Of a stretch of DNA of 64,000 nucleotides, positions 13,163 through 28,161 are shown one piece after another. Within the stretch, counting starts at the first letter, position 1. Every line of letters begins with the position of its first letter. The notes beneath the pieces are model-generated. The model was not told the DNA's origin. It saw only the letters and a program-made list of their open reading frames with translations, and searched no databases. Origin of the DNA: Circinella minor (Eukaryota > Mucoromycota > Mucoromycetes > Mucorales > Lichtheimiaceae); contig JAEPRB010000026.1 in NCBI GenBank assembly GCA_016758965.1, positions 233,911 through 297,910 of the forward strand. Reading direction: 5' to 3'. Both the position numbers and the translations under genes were made by a program.

Positions 13163-13675
13163 TTAAGCCCAAGACCATTGAATATTAACACGACCATCAT
13201 CGAAATCGGCAATTTTACCAAAAGCTGCTGGACTAAGATCAAGATCACCTTTTTGACATGGTGGGCAAGTACTATTATTATTAATATTATTATATATTAA
13301 TTAGTTATTTGAATTAGTTTTTTTTTTTTTTTTTTTGATATTGAACGAGAGATATTTGACACACACAAAAAAAAAAAAAAAAACTTACTCAACAATTTTT
13401 ACAGTAACAGTGCCTTTGGGTCCCTTTACCCGGGCCTTTCTACCACAATTCTTGTTGCTATTGGGGTTTGCACTATTACCCATTTGAGGAGCATTTAAAG
13501 CAGCTACTAAATCACTATCCGTATCATCCGTACCACACGATCCAAGACCAACGGTATAAAAGGTACCATCACCCTTGAATTTTTCAGCACGTTTATCAAT
13601 AGGTGCGGCCAGCGCATGAAGGAAGAAAAATGTAAAGATCAAAGTGATACAGAAAAACTTGTGATAGGCTGTCAT
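13163..13675 (-). CDS. Secreted barwin/RlpA-like (double-psi beta-barrel) protein
   Basis: Two exons (13389-13675 and 13163-13271) spliced at a GTAAGT donor give 131 residues. The N-terminus is a signal peptide (hydrophobic to about residue 24). It is followed by a dibasic Kex2-type site in APIDKRAEK, suggesting a short propeptide. The mature domain shows the expected double-psi beta-barrel pattern: GDGTFYTVGLGSCG, AALNAPQMG, NCGRKARVKG, then VDTCPPCQKGDLDLSPAAF and GRVNIQWSWA at the end. These fungal proteins resemble cerato-platanin/expansin-like and barwin domains and act in or on the wall. Catalytic activity is not established for this type. Four cysteines (SCG, NCG, TCPPC) could form two disulfides. 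The gene is complete. Confidence 0.9.
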
Positions 13676-14427
13676 TGTTTTGTTTTGGTTTGTTTGTTTT
13701 AAAAGAAAAAAATGAATATGTGAAGGGGGGGGGCTTTTTTTTTTATATATAAATTACGACCGGCGTTATTAAAGTGAAAGGAAAGAGCTTTTTGTTTTTG
13801 ATAAAGAAAGGAAAGGGTGGGGGGGGGGAGAGAGTAAGCAAAAAAAAAATACAACAAAGAAGTTGAATGGAAAAAAAAAAAAAGAGTGGCAAGTCGAAAA
13901 AAATAAATAAAGATGAGACCTTTTTATATAAAAAAAAAATTCTTTTTGGGTGGGGGACAGGATAGGGGTTACCTTTCCTTTTGTAAGGTTACCGGTTCAT
14001 CCTCGTTTTTTTTTTTTTATTCTTTAATAAAAAGAAGCTCGGGTATCTCTCCTTGTTATTATTATATATTATGAACAATAATTGCGTTGCCAAAAATGAG
14101 CTAGTGTAAAAAGTGGCGCATGTCATATTAATAAACTATTAGCAGTAATAGGAGTAAGAATTTTTTTTTTTTTAGCTTAGGCCCTGATCAAAAAAAAAAA
14201 AAAAAAAAAAGCAACGTGCTTTTTCCTTTTGAAACTCAATATCCATATCATCCAATCTCTTTTCCCTTTTTCATTGTATTTTTTTTTTTTTATGTATGTA
14301 ATTCATTGTTTATATATATATACTCCCTTCTCCCTCCCTTTATTTTTCTTCTAGAAATATTTGAAGCAGTAAACAGAAAAAAAAACATTTTGCATAATTT
14401 AACAATCATGTTTGAATTGGGATGAAA

Positions 14428-14462
<35 letters not shown>

Positions 14463-14898
14463 ATATATTTTAATCTAATAGAAAGAGAAGGAAATTTAAT
14501 GTTATGTTATATAAAAAGGGTGGGGGTGAATAATACATGTCTGTTTGATAAAAAAAAAAAAATTGTTATACGTATTATAATATATATTTATATTTTAAAA
14601 AAGTAGAAGAGGAGAGAAAACTAAGTACTAGGAGAAAAACAAAGAGATGGTGGATGGCTGAAAAAAAAAAAAAAACTAGTCAATTGAAATTATCATGTGA
14701 GATAATATAATGAAAGAACAAAATTGAAAAATATTAAATAAATTAAAAGAAAAAAACACATAAAAAAAAACCAACTATTTAACAATTGTAAAATTCTCTC
14801 ACATTATGCAGGAAGAAGAAGAAGAAGAAGAAAAAAAAACGCACACACGTACATACACACGACATTTTAATAACAATCAAAGTGGTTTTTTTTTTTTT
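13676..14898. other. Intergenic, homopolymer-rich
   Basis: Sequence between two minus-strand genes. It carries long A, T and G runs, a (TA)n tract at about 14432-14460 and a GAA run near 14815. The promoter of the barwin-like gene lies at its left end. No gene is seen. Confidence 0.55.
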
Positions 14899-15531
14899 TT
14901 ACAATGGTGGATTGCTGTACAAAGAGCTGACTCGCTTGCCCTGATTTTTTAAATCCGTTATAGAAAGCTGATTACCAGCAGCTGGTTGAACAGGTTGTTG
15001 TTGTTGTTGTTGTTGTTGTGTAAGTGGATCAATCGTTGTGGATGTCGGAGCAGTAGTACCAGCAGGATTAGGTGGAGAAATACAGTGCTTAGGGAATACA
15101 CCACGTTGTTGACCTGTTGTCATGTTGGAACCTAAACACCATCCATCATCATATTCTACAAGTACTTGCACTTGATCACCCGGTCGTACTTGAATTTCAT
15201 CACTTAATGCGGGCACATAACCTGCTACCACAGTAAATGTACCAATAGGTTGATAATCAGGTGTTCCGTTTCCAGTTGTTTGTGGTTGTTGGGCAACAGG
15301 TTGCTGTTGTTGTTGTTGTTGTTGTTGTTGGGTAGCTACTGCTGCTGTTGTTGTACCAACGGCTGCACCAGCAGCAAGAACAGAGGCTGCTATATTAGAT
15401 TCTTGCATTTGAGGAGCAGCAGCAACAACAGGAGGAGAAGTAGTAGTAGTCATAGGTGCTGGTTGTGGTGACATCATTTGTTGTTGTGGTTGATTTTGAG
15501 GAGGAGGACTATTATAATAATCCATTCCAGG

Positions 15532-15571
<40 letters not shown>

Positions 15572-16501
15572 GGATACTGTTCTGGATACTGTTGTGGATA
15601 CTGTTGAGAATTATTATAATAACCCGTTCCAACAGGTGCAGTATTATTATAATCCATAGGTTGATTATAAGGAGTAGCAGCATTGTTATAACCCATAGGA
15701 GGGGATGCATTTGCATTATAAGCCATTGCACCTCCAACAGCAGCAGCACCACCACCACCTACTGCAGCAGCAGTAGCAGCATTATAAGAAGCAAATGGAT
15801 CAGAATAATTAGTATTTGTTGTTGTGGATGGTGTATTGGACATGGCTGTACTATATCCATACGATGGATTATTATTATTATTATTTTCTCCCGTTGTAGC
15901 ATTATAAGTAGGACCCATTGAGAATCGAGTTAATCGATTATTCATACCGGCCTTTTTCTTTTGACGTTTTCTAACTACGAAAAAGGCAATAACACCTAAT
16001 ATAATAATACAGACAATAGCTACAATAGCACCAATGGCACTTGTTGATAATGTTTCAGAATTACTATTTTTTGACGCGTCCACGGATGCAGTGGGCATGG
16101 CAGATGTATGTGTTGCTGATGAATGTCCAGGATGAGAAATGGTTGGAATGGAGTGAGGTTTTTTTTCTTCAGAACTACTCGTAGGTTTAGATGATGATGA
16201 TGATTCTACTTTAGAACTCGTTGGTTTTGGTGCAGCTGAACTTGTTGGTTTGGATTCAGCTGAACTGGATTGTTGAGGGAATCCAAAAGTTTGTGATGCT
16301 CCATTGGCAAATGGAGGTTCAGAAGCTGCTGCATCCGATTTTTCGGCTTCTAATTATATAAAACAAAAACAAACAAAAAATTGGGGTTATTATTTCGATA
16401 TCCTCGAACCTTTTTTTTTTTTAATATATAATTATCTTACTAGGATCCCCTCCAATGGATTGTTCAGGAGCATTGCCAAATAGTTGTCGTTTATATTTCA
16501 T
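14899..16501 (-). CDS. Single-pass membrane protein with cytosolic SH3 domain and polyQ tracts
   Basis: Two exons (16441-16501, 14899-16349) give 503 residues. Order: a short N-terminus, a Ser/Thr/Pro-rich region (about 22-120) likely outside the cell, one transmembrane helix at about 125-146 (AIGAIVAIVCIIILGVIAFF), and a basic stop-transfer RKRQKKK. A long cytosolic region rich in Asn, Tyr, Pro and polyGln follows, then an SH3 domain at about 392-444. The SH3 is recognised by the ALYDY-like opening VVAGYVPALSDEIQVRPGD and the VEYDDGWCLG and GVFPKHCI boxes. The layout recalls fungal surface sensors or fusion/polarity proteins such as Fus1 or Sho1, but it has one helix, not four. There is no cleavable signal peptide, so a missed upstream exon is possible. 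CAA/CAG repeats make the polyQ length likely variable. Confidence 0.85.
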
Positions 16502-17663
16502 GATAGCAAAAAAAAAAAAGACTTTTTCTTTTGTTTATTATTATTTAGTAGCGGATAATAAAGGACCTTCAGTTTTTTTTTTCTTTAGTCCAATTCTCTC
16601 TATTGAGAAAAAATAAATAAAATAAAAAGGAAAGGGAAGGGAAGGGGGGAGGGGGTTTGTAAAGAAACAAAAGAAGGAGAAAAAAGTGAGTGGAGTGAAA
16701 AGAAAAATAATATAATATAAAAAAAAAATTGTTGATTAATAAAATTGAAAGGATGTTTTGTGTTACATTTTATTTTGTAACCCAATTTTATCAGACTTTC
16801 TTTTCTATATATATATAATATATTTTAAAGTTTATATGAATGAAATGATATACTACGTATTATTGTTTAGTTTACCAAGTTATATAAAGTTTGTTTCTAT
16901 AATATGAATGAGTTACTTAAGTAAACTACATAATACATAGTTTGATCATGGTAAATAGTTTAAAACACTTTTTATTTTGATCTACAATAAAAAATAAATA
17001 TAAGATTTTTTATTATCCACGAGATCATTAACCTACTATATAATTCTTTTTACAAACTCCCTCTCACCTCTTACATTCATTCTTTCTCCTTCTTCCTTTA
17101 TTATATATATACCTATATATATATATATATATATTATAAAAACAAAAAAGAAGAAAGAGTTTTGTTTCAATTTCAAAAGAATAATCTGCTTATATATATA
17201 TATGTTAAAAAAAAAGGTCTAGAAAAAAAAGATTAATTGACACCTTAATTGAATATTCTTTACCCGAAATGTCGGTTTCTTTTTTACCAAACTGAAAAGG
17301 TTTGATCCAGAACCTCCATTTTTCATCTCAAATAATAATTCTATATATTATTTGTTACGTACATTTTTTAACTGTCAAATTATATAATAAATTTGTTTTT
17401 GTTTTTATTTGTTTCTCCACTTACAAAAAATGGGATATTTAAAAGTGATGTTATTACAATACAAACAAACAAACAAACAAACATTCTCTCTTTTTCACCA
17501 TTTTGTATTAAATATATAACAATCTGATTTTTATGTCTACACTTTCTCTTTCCACCAAGTCAACAACATTTCATTTATCCATAACACTTTCTATTTACTT
17601 AAAAAACAAAGTTTCTTTTCTCTTTTTCAAAACACACACACACTCTCTAAATAATTTATTTAA
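16502..17663. other. Intergenic, nothing recognised
   Basis: AT-rich spacer between two minus-strand genes, including (TA)n tracts around 17105-17135 and 17190, and a CAAA repeat near 17462-17482. No coding sequence is supported. Confidence 0.55.
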
Positions 17664-19047
17664 TTATACAACTTTTCCTAATTGATCTTTTTTTTCAGAC
17701 ATTACTACTAAAATATGAGGTACACCTAATTTTTTTAATAATAAAGCAACAAAATAAGTTGCTTTGGCAACAGGCCAAAAAAATGGTATTCGATCTGGTA
17801 ATCGCCATTCATTAAGAATTTTTAAATTGTTGGTTACTATAGATACATTCATTGGTTTTAAAGCTGTCATTGTAGCTAATATAATATACTATAATTTAGA
17901 TAAATAGATAATTATTTCTTTAAATGAGTATATTTATATATATATATATATATATGAAGAAAGTATTATCTTTTTACCCCTGGATAAATTAATGCAAAAA
18001 CACCACCAGCATGAAGTGTAGATAAGAAAAACGTTAATAATGCAACAGGTAATCCTAAATTAAATAATAAAAATAGCATTCGTTAGAAAGGTGTAGAAAG
18101 AAGAGATTTAATAGAATAATAAAAATATCTTTACCAAATCCAAAGAAAAATGACCAATTTTGTTCAACATGTCTTAATCGTTGTTCTAAAGACCATCCTA
18201 AATGAATCCATTTATACCTTTAATAATAAATAATTAGTTTTTTTTTCTTCTTCTTCTTCTTAATAAATATTAATAATAATAATAATAATAATAATTAAAC
18301 CATACTCAAAACTATAATATGCCATAAATAAACAAGTAATAAAAAATGAAAGTAAAGATCCAATAAATGGTATAAAATATAATAATCTTGCAAGTAAAGC
18401 ACAATTCATATAAAAGAGTGCATTACTAATAGTAGATGCTATGGATACAGATGTATTGGGTCGTTGATATTCATTCGAATGAATTTGAAAAGCTTCTAAT
18501 GCAATTTGAGAAAATAAATTTGAATTCACCAAAAGACATATCATATACATTGGATAACCTGTTAAATGCTATATATATATATAAAGTTTGATTCTTAATT
18601 TATTTATTTTTTAGAAAGTAGAAAAGGGGGTGTGGAGGTGGAGAATTAAAAATCATGCGCGTGCGTTGCCTTTATTTAAAACTTACGGTATAAGAATAAC
18701 CAAAAATTTTATGGTCTGTATAAAGAGTATCTATAATTAATAATGTACCTAAATAAATAATTCCATTAAGACAAATAGTTTTAACTATTGCTTTTTGAAT
18801 AATAGGAGAACTATATTATTATTTTTCAAAAAAAAAGTTAGAGATTTTTTGTTTTGTTTTTTTTAACTACATTTTTTAAAAAAAAATAAATTGAATAAAA
18901 AAAAAAAAAAAAAAAAGAAAAGACTCTTTCTTTTCTTTTTTTTTTAACAGTTACTTGCGAGTATATAAGATAAATCACTTTAATCCAATGAAAAGCTTGT
19001 TGTAATCCACTAAAGAAATAAAGTCCATGTTGACTAATGGTACCCAT
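17664..19047 (-). CDS. EI24: EI24-family multi-pass ER membrane protein
   Basis: Six exons (18959-19047, 18687-18810, 18306-18568, 18135-18217, 17978-18054, 17664-17888) give 286 residues. Several hydrophobic helices are present. The segment YKWIHLGWSLEQRLRHVEQ followed by SFFFGFGLPVALLTFF is the hallmark of the EI24/PIG8 (CysZ-like) family. EI24 proteins sit in the ER membrane and are linked to autophagy and growth control in animals; the fungal role is less clear. Intron 1 only keeps frame with a GC-AG donor (TC|GCAAGT at 18958); the alternative GTAACT donor would bring a stop. The start is the first ATG, 238 bp from the divergent U2AF gene. The C-terminus is short and polar. Confidence 0.85.
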
Positions 19048-19285
19048 AATTTTTGTTGTAAAAAAAAAAAAAAAAAGAACGCGACAGGCTTTAACTAGAA
19101 ATAAAAGGTTTTAAATTCCGTCAAAAAAAAAAAAAAAGAAAAACGTTTCGTTATAAAGGGAGGACGAAATAACTTTTTTTAGCTATATTTTTTTTTTTTT
19201 TCCACAGCAAAAAAAACTTCTTTTTTTTCTATATAGCATTTTTTTTTTTTTTTTAAACTTACTCCTTTTAGTTTTTCTTTTCATC

Positions 19286-22103
<2,818 letters not shown>

Positions 22104-22594
22104 AGAAAAAAACAAAAAAACAAAACGAACTTGGATTTTTTTTTTAAAGAATAAAACCAATTCAAAAATCAAATCAGAATTATAACCTAACTTTCACTTG
22201 CAGGATCTTTTAGATTGTTTACTCTCTCTCTCTTTCTTTCTTCCAACATCCTATACAACATCCTACTTTTTTTTTTTCTCTCTTTCTCTTTCTCTTTCTC
22301 TCTCTCAAAAACAACAACAGCAACAGACAAACAAAAAACTATATATATTTGTGATATTTTCTTTTTTTTTTAAAAAAAAAAAATTAATTTGTTTGTTTAT
22401 ATAAAAAAAAGAATGAAATAGTAAAAAAAAAAAAAAAAATCATATAATAACAATAATTAATAAGAGGAAAAGAAAAAAAAACAGAATGAAAAATGATGTG
22501 TTTTGCGTGTATATATGTGTGAGAGAGGTTTTTTTTTTTTTATCAAAAAAAATTATGGAAATGCCGAATTAATATTATATAATTTTATTTTTTT
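22104..22594. other. Convergent 3' region
   Basis: This stretch between the stops of the U2AF (+) and ERB1 (-) genes is very rich in A and T runs, with a CTCTCT tract. It presumably carries both 3' UTRs and poly(A) signals. No gene is seen. Confidence 0.6.
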
Positions 22595-25500
22595 CTATGT
22601 CCACAACCGTAATGATCCATCAGCACCTGAAGAGAAAATCCATGGTTGTGTTGGATGGAATTCAATATTCAATACACCTAAAAAAAATATTATTTTTTTT
22701 GTTTAATAAAAAATGTACACTATTATAAAAAGAGAGAGAGAGAGAGAGAAAGAAAACTTACCAAGACTATCTTTCGTTTCATGACCCTTCAAAATCTTTA
22801 CTGGAACAATCAATGGATTTTGAAGTAAATCATTATAAACCATGCCATAGAATATTTGAATAGTACCATCATCAGATGAAGATGCAAAGAGAGGATAACG
22901 ACGATGATAGGCAACTTGACGAACAGCCTTTTGATGGTATCTCAAAGATTTATATGGACGTGAACCAAGATCCATATCAAACCAACACACCTTTTTATCA
23001 TAACTACCAATAATTAAATTATCACCACCTGGATGAACATCAATACTTGAAATCCATTTGACACCTGGTTGCATTGTCTTGACTAATTGTTGTTGCATTA
23101 AATCATATACGCGTACATAAATTTGTGTCTATTTTAAAATAATAATTTTTTTAGTTAACATATATATATATATATATATAAACAAAAAAAAAAAGGTTTG
23201 AAAAAATAAAAAAAAAATTACATACCGCAACAAAAAAGATGGGTTTGATAGGATGGAAAGCCACTTTTTGAACAATACCCTTAAGTCGAGTAAATGGAGT
23301 TTGTGTTTGATGTTTTGTTGCTTGATGAATTAATACTTGTCGAGCATCAGGTGCAACTGTTGCAAAATAATCACCTTTACGATGCCAAGTAATTTGTTTC
23401 ACAGTTTGACTATGTTGTAATCGTACTTTATATCCATATTTTTCTTCTTCTTGTTCAGAAGGTTTAGACCATTGAACCACTTGTCGAATTGGTTTTTCAT
23501 TATCATCCTCTGTTGTTGTTGTTTGAGGTCGAGTAAATCCACTCTTAATATATTGATCTGTTGCCATAGCCATTTCACCAGGACATAATTTAGGAGGTGC
23601 AATTAAAAGAACTTCACCGTGACCCACAGAGACAGCAAATAACCAAACATCTGGATTAGGATTCCAAGATATTTCATGAATAACATCTTTAAATTGCCAC
23701 ATGAAAAGACAACGACCTGTGGATACTTCCCACATACGAATCGTATGATCATCAGAACCAGATAAAAGATAAAGTCCAGAAGAATGTACAGAAAGACTTC
23801 GAATACGTGCCGTATGACCATCATATGAAAGTGATTGAGCTGTTGGGAAAGGTTGTAAATCTTTAGGACTTGGTAATTTTGGTACAAGAGAATCAGGATC
23901 GACATTGAGCTAAAAAAAAAAAAAAATTATAGAGTAGTCGATTTAATAAGTTTGTTATTATTATTTTTTTTTTATCATTCATCTTTTTAAAATATAAAAA
24001 ACATACTCTGTTCTTTCGCACACGAGGTGCCAAATACAAATCTAAACATCGTTGGAATCGTTCCTGAATAAATCGATCATAAGCTGGAACATGACGTAAA
24101 CTCTTGTATCTAAAAATTTTTAAATTGGTTTTTTTTAAGTATCTCCATCCATAGATTGACTATTTGGGGGAAGGAGGGGGGGTTGAACTTACTTTTTAGG
24201 AAGATAATTCTTTGTTCTATCTTCTAAATCTAAATCATTCCATTCCTTTACTTCTTGTTCATCAGGAAGATATTCTTCGGGTGGATTATAACTTTCATCA
24301 TGTTCTGGTAATTTCATTTTAGGTGCAACAATATGCATAACATGATCTTCACGTGGTTTATCATCATCACCCCACAAATTATAAAATCGAGGTCTTTCAT
24401 CCTTTGGTTTTCTTGGAACAATACGACCTGCACGAATAGCTTTAACAATTTTCATTACCTATAATTTCACCACCCAAAAAAAAAAAAAAAAAATTAATAT
24501 ATATATATATATATATATAACTTATTTTCTTATATTAAATTAATACCTTTTTAGCTTCCCATTTAGATGGAATAAAACGTCGTTTAGGTTCAGGACGTGC
24601 TGATAAAGGCATTTGTTCTGTCTTGCTAGTAAACCATTCCACTGTAGGTTCATAAGGATTATAATCCGAATCAGGAATAATACCCCGTTGTAATCGTTGA
24701 ATAATATCCATTTCTTCATCATTCAAAACAATATCTTTTCCTTCTTTATCACTACGAACCGTCTTCCAAGAATCAGGATCATCCATCGTAGATAAGAATT
24801 TTTCAAGTTCATCTGCTGTTGCTGGTTTCAAAATCTTTTTGCCATCAATATCATAACCAATATGAGGCATATCTTTATACCATTCAGCTGGAATATTACC
24901 AACGGTGTTTTCAGTCTAAATAATAAACCCCCCCAGAGTTAATTCATTATATACATAGTGTTATTGTTATATATATTTATATATATTTAAAAAAACAAAC
25001 CTCTTCTGTTGAACTATCACTATCATAATTTGCTTCAATATCAGATAATTTTTCAAGTGGTTTCCTTTTTAAAAAAAAAAATATTTAATTTAAAATGTAA
25101 TTAGATTAAAATAACAAAGATAATCAAATTATAGAATAATAATAAACTTACTGGTTCATTGATTCTTCTTCATCTAAATCAGCTTCATCCAAACTATCAC
25201 CAGCCATATAATCATCTTCCTCTTCTTCTTCTTCTTCTTCAATATCTTCTTCAATTTTTTCATCATCATAATCACTATCCTCTTCATCACTACTGATACT
25301 TAATTCAGGAAATGCTTCAATTTCACTCTCATCATCATCCATATCATTTTCTTCAACTTGTTCTTCTTCTTCTTCGTCGACAACCGCATCATTGCCATCC
25401 AGTGCGATCTCGCCATAATCGGAATCATCGTCACTACTTTCTTCTTCTTCTAATGCTTCAACAGCACGTTTCTTTAATGATCGTTTATCATTCACCTTTG

Positions 25501-25663
25501 TTGTCGTTGTTGTTCTCGATTTTTGTTGTTGTTGTTGTACAGTTATTTTTGTTGATTTAAGGGCAGGTTTAGCTATTTTGGCATTAGGTTGAGCAGGTTC
25601 TTTTGAAGTTTTAGGTGCCTTTTCATGAAGTTTGGCGGCGAACTTCACTGATTTTTTTGGCAT
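22595..25663 (-). CDS. ERB1: Ribosome biogenesis protein ERB1/BOP1
   Basis: Eight exons (25152-25663, 25001-25064, 24547-24915, 24193-24458, 24007-24109, 23226-23909, 22762-23128, 22595-22677) give 815 residues. The first 180 residues are basic, then very acidic and disordered. The BOP1 N-terminal domain follows ([51 protein letters not shown]). The C-terminal half is a WD40 propeller ([44 protein letters not shown] at the end). Erb1 joins Nop7 and Ytm1 in the PeBoW complex for 60S assembly and 27S pre-rRNA processing in the nucleolus. The start is the ATG of MPKKSVKF; an upstream non-ATG extension is not expected. The gene is complete and divergent from HMCES, with 322 bp between them. Confidence 0.95.
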
Positions 25664-25985
25664 GACGAATGGATTGAAAAGAAAAAAAACACACACACAC
25701 TCACTCACTCACTCACTAATATATATATATATATATATAAAAAATGTGAAAAAAAAAAAAAAAATTAAAAATGGAAAGCCTTTTTTTTTTTGGCAGGAAA
25801 TTTAGCTCCAAAACCCGAACAAATTCCGTGGCTTATTTTTTATTTTTTTATAAAAAATAAAGTGTAGTAAAGTTAAGGAGTTTCCTTTTTAGGTGTACAT
25901 TATAATGCTGCGTTAAAAAAAAAAAAAAAAAAAAGGCATATATTGTTCTCCTCCCCACTCCCCATTTAAAATAATAATAATAATA

Positions 25986-27131
25986 ATGTGTGGACGGTTT
26001 GCATGTTCTTTATGTCCTAATATAATAAAAGATAAAGTAAAAGAAAGTAATATAAATATTACTAATGAATGGGTGAATGAAGATTTATTTTCTCCAAGTT
26101 TTAATGTGGGACCACGTAAATACATTCCTGTTATTCGAAAAACAATAAATAATGAAGTTATTATGCAAAGTATGCAATGGGGATTTATTCCAAGTTGGAC
26201 AAAAGATTATCCAGATAGACAAGTAAAATATTTTATTTTATTTATTTATTGAACAAGTTACATTTAATAATTTATAATAACTTTATATTGTATTTATAGC
26301 CCATTAATGCAAGATCTGATACATTAATAGGTTCATCCCTATTTGATCAATCAAAAAATAAAGGTCGTTGTATCATTGTTGCAGAAGGGTTGGTTAACAA
26401 TCTTTTTCCTTTTTTCTTTTCTTATGAAATATATATTCACTTTTTATTGAAATGAAATAGATTTTATGAATGGAAAGTATTAAAAAGTGGTAAAAAAATT
26501 CCATATTATACAAAACGAAAAGATGGAAAATTAATGTTCTTTGCTGGTCTTTATGCTCTTTCCCATATTGATGGTAATTTATACGTAATCCTATTTTACC
26601 AATGTATAATATATATACGTATTAATTGAAATTATAAATATTTTAAAAAGATAAAGAAAGATATACATGTACAATTGTTACTACCGATGCATCTTCTTTT
26701 TTTGAATTTTTACATGATCGTATGCCTGTTATATTAGAAAATAGTTCATCTGATGTAAATAGTTGGATATCAAATGAATCTTGGAGTAAAGATCAAGTAA
26801 AAATAATGCATCCTTTTACAGGAGAATTAGATTGGTAAGATTTATCATTATTATTATTATTATTATAATATAAAAACAAATGAAATATTTACATTCTATA
26901 TAATAAAGTTATCAAGTAACAGATGCTGTTGGATCAACAAGAAATAATTCACCTGATTTTATCATTCCTGTTGATCAACTGAAAGGATCTATTTCAAATT
27001 TTTTTAAAAAAGAAACCAAACCATGGATAATGGAATCAAAAGGAATAAAACGTGAACGAATGGATTCATCCATAATCAATTTAAAAGATAAAAAGAAACA
27101 AAAGATTACAAGTTTTTTTAATAAACAATAA
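25986..27131 (+). CDS. HMCES: HMCES/SRAP-domain abasic-site shield protein
   Basis: Five exons (25986-26222, 26300-26388, 26461-26573, 26651-26834, 26909-27131) give 281 residues. The protein begins MCGRFACS: Cys2 is the catalytic nucleophile exposed after Met removal and fixes the start. Other SRAP landmarks are NARSDT (82-87), GFYEWK with the active-site Glu112, and LHDRMPVIL with His168. SRAP proteins form a thiazolidine link with abasic sites in single-stranded DNA and so protect forks. The very C-terminus, QKITSFF (272-278), matches the PCNA-interacting PIP-box consensus. This supports a replication-coupled role as in vertebrate HMCES. All key residues are present. The 3' end lies only 20 bp from the end of the convergent LAMTOR5 gene. 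Confidence 0.95.
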
Positions 27132-27151
27132 TAATAGTTTTTTTTTTAATT

Positions 27152-27697
27152 TTACATGAAAATAGCAAGGGTAAAAGAACCTTCGTTACGAATAACAACT
27201 TTACTATTAAAAATAAAATAAAATATATATATATATATATATATATACTCATTATAATCCGTGTATATATATTTATATGAGAGTTATTATTATTATTTTT
27301 TACCTGTGTTCATAAGCCAAGGTAATGGTTGGGTATTGTTCTTCTTCTGAAGGTGTAGAAAGTTCACGCGCTGTTCGTGCAATAGCTGCTGCATTAGCTG
27401 CTGCATCACTCTTTGCAATTCCTCTTGCTTTTTTTTTTAATTATAAACATGAACAAAAGGGGTGAGTTTTTTTTTTTTTTTATTATTATTATTACTGAGT
27501 CAATTATATTTTTACCTCCAAGACATAAACCCATTTCGTCAGCTAATAATACACCTTTGACATCTTCTCTACTTGCACTAATATTAATGTCAAAAATAAA
27601 TAAATAAATATAAAAATTATTTGTCATCCGTTTAAAAATAATGAATTAAAAAAGTTACAAACATTTGATCAAGAGTTGAATTGAGTTCTTGGTCCAT
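27152..27697 (-). CDS. LAMTOR5: Ragulator subunit LAMTOR5 (HBXIP) homologue
   Basis: Four small exons (27663-27697, 27516-27577, 27304-27427, 27152-27203) give exactly 90 residues, close to human LAMTOR5 (91). The roadblock-fold signature is DVKGVLLADEMGLCLGARG, followed by a helix rich in Ala (SDAAANAAAIARTARELS) and the strand pair YPTITLAYEHSKVVIRNEG, ending FTLAIFM. In animals LAMTOR5 is part of the Ragulator scaffold that holds Rag GTPases on the lysosome for TORC1; in fungi the EGO complex is the counterpart. The first intron uses a weak GTTTGT donor, chosen because it restores frame. Most of this gene is hidden from ORF searches because its exons are so short. Confidence 0.8.
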
Positions 27698-27865
27698 TTA
27701 TTTATAGGGGAATATATTATTAAAAGGAAAAAAAGTGAAAAAAAAAAGGTCGGGATTTTTGAGAGAGAGAGAGAGAGATTTCTTTTATTTGCCATTTTTT
27801 TTTTTTTTTTGCATTAAGAACCCTCCCTCCTCACAATAGATTGATAATACACTTTATTTTATAGT

Positions 27866-28112
27866 TTAACCAATATAATTGACACAAAAGAAATGAAGTA
27901 ATAAAGAACAAATAACAAAATCGGCAAAAGATCTATCAATTTTTAATTTGAAAAAAAAAAAAAAGTTAAAATATATTATATAATATAATTTGAAATAAAT
28001 AAACAGAATTATTTTACCGTTCGGGTGATATGGTTTTAAACATCTCTTTATTTTGTCCATTCGTTTGAATACGTAAATTTACTATATATTTATATTTATA
28101 TTTATGAATACT

Positions 28113-28161
<49 letters not shown>

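Noticed and set aside
15456..15921. PolyVal/polyIle and polyLeu plus-strand ORFs
   Set aside because: Shadows of the CAA/CAG polyQ repeats of the membrane SH3 gene on the other strand.
25664..25708. N-terminal extension of ERB1 upstream of MPKKSV
   Set aside because: It lacks an ATG and is made from CA and CACT microsatellite sequence.
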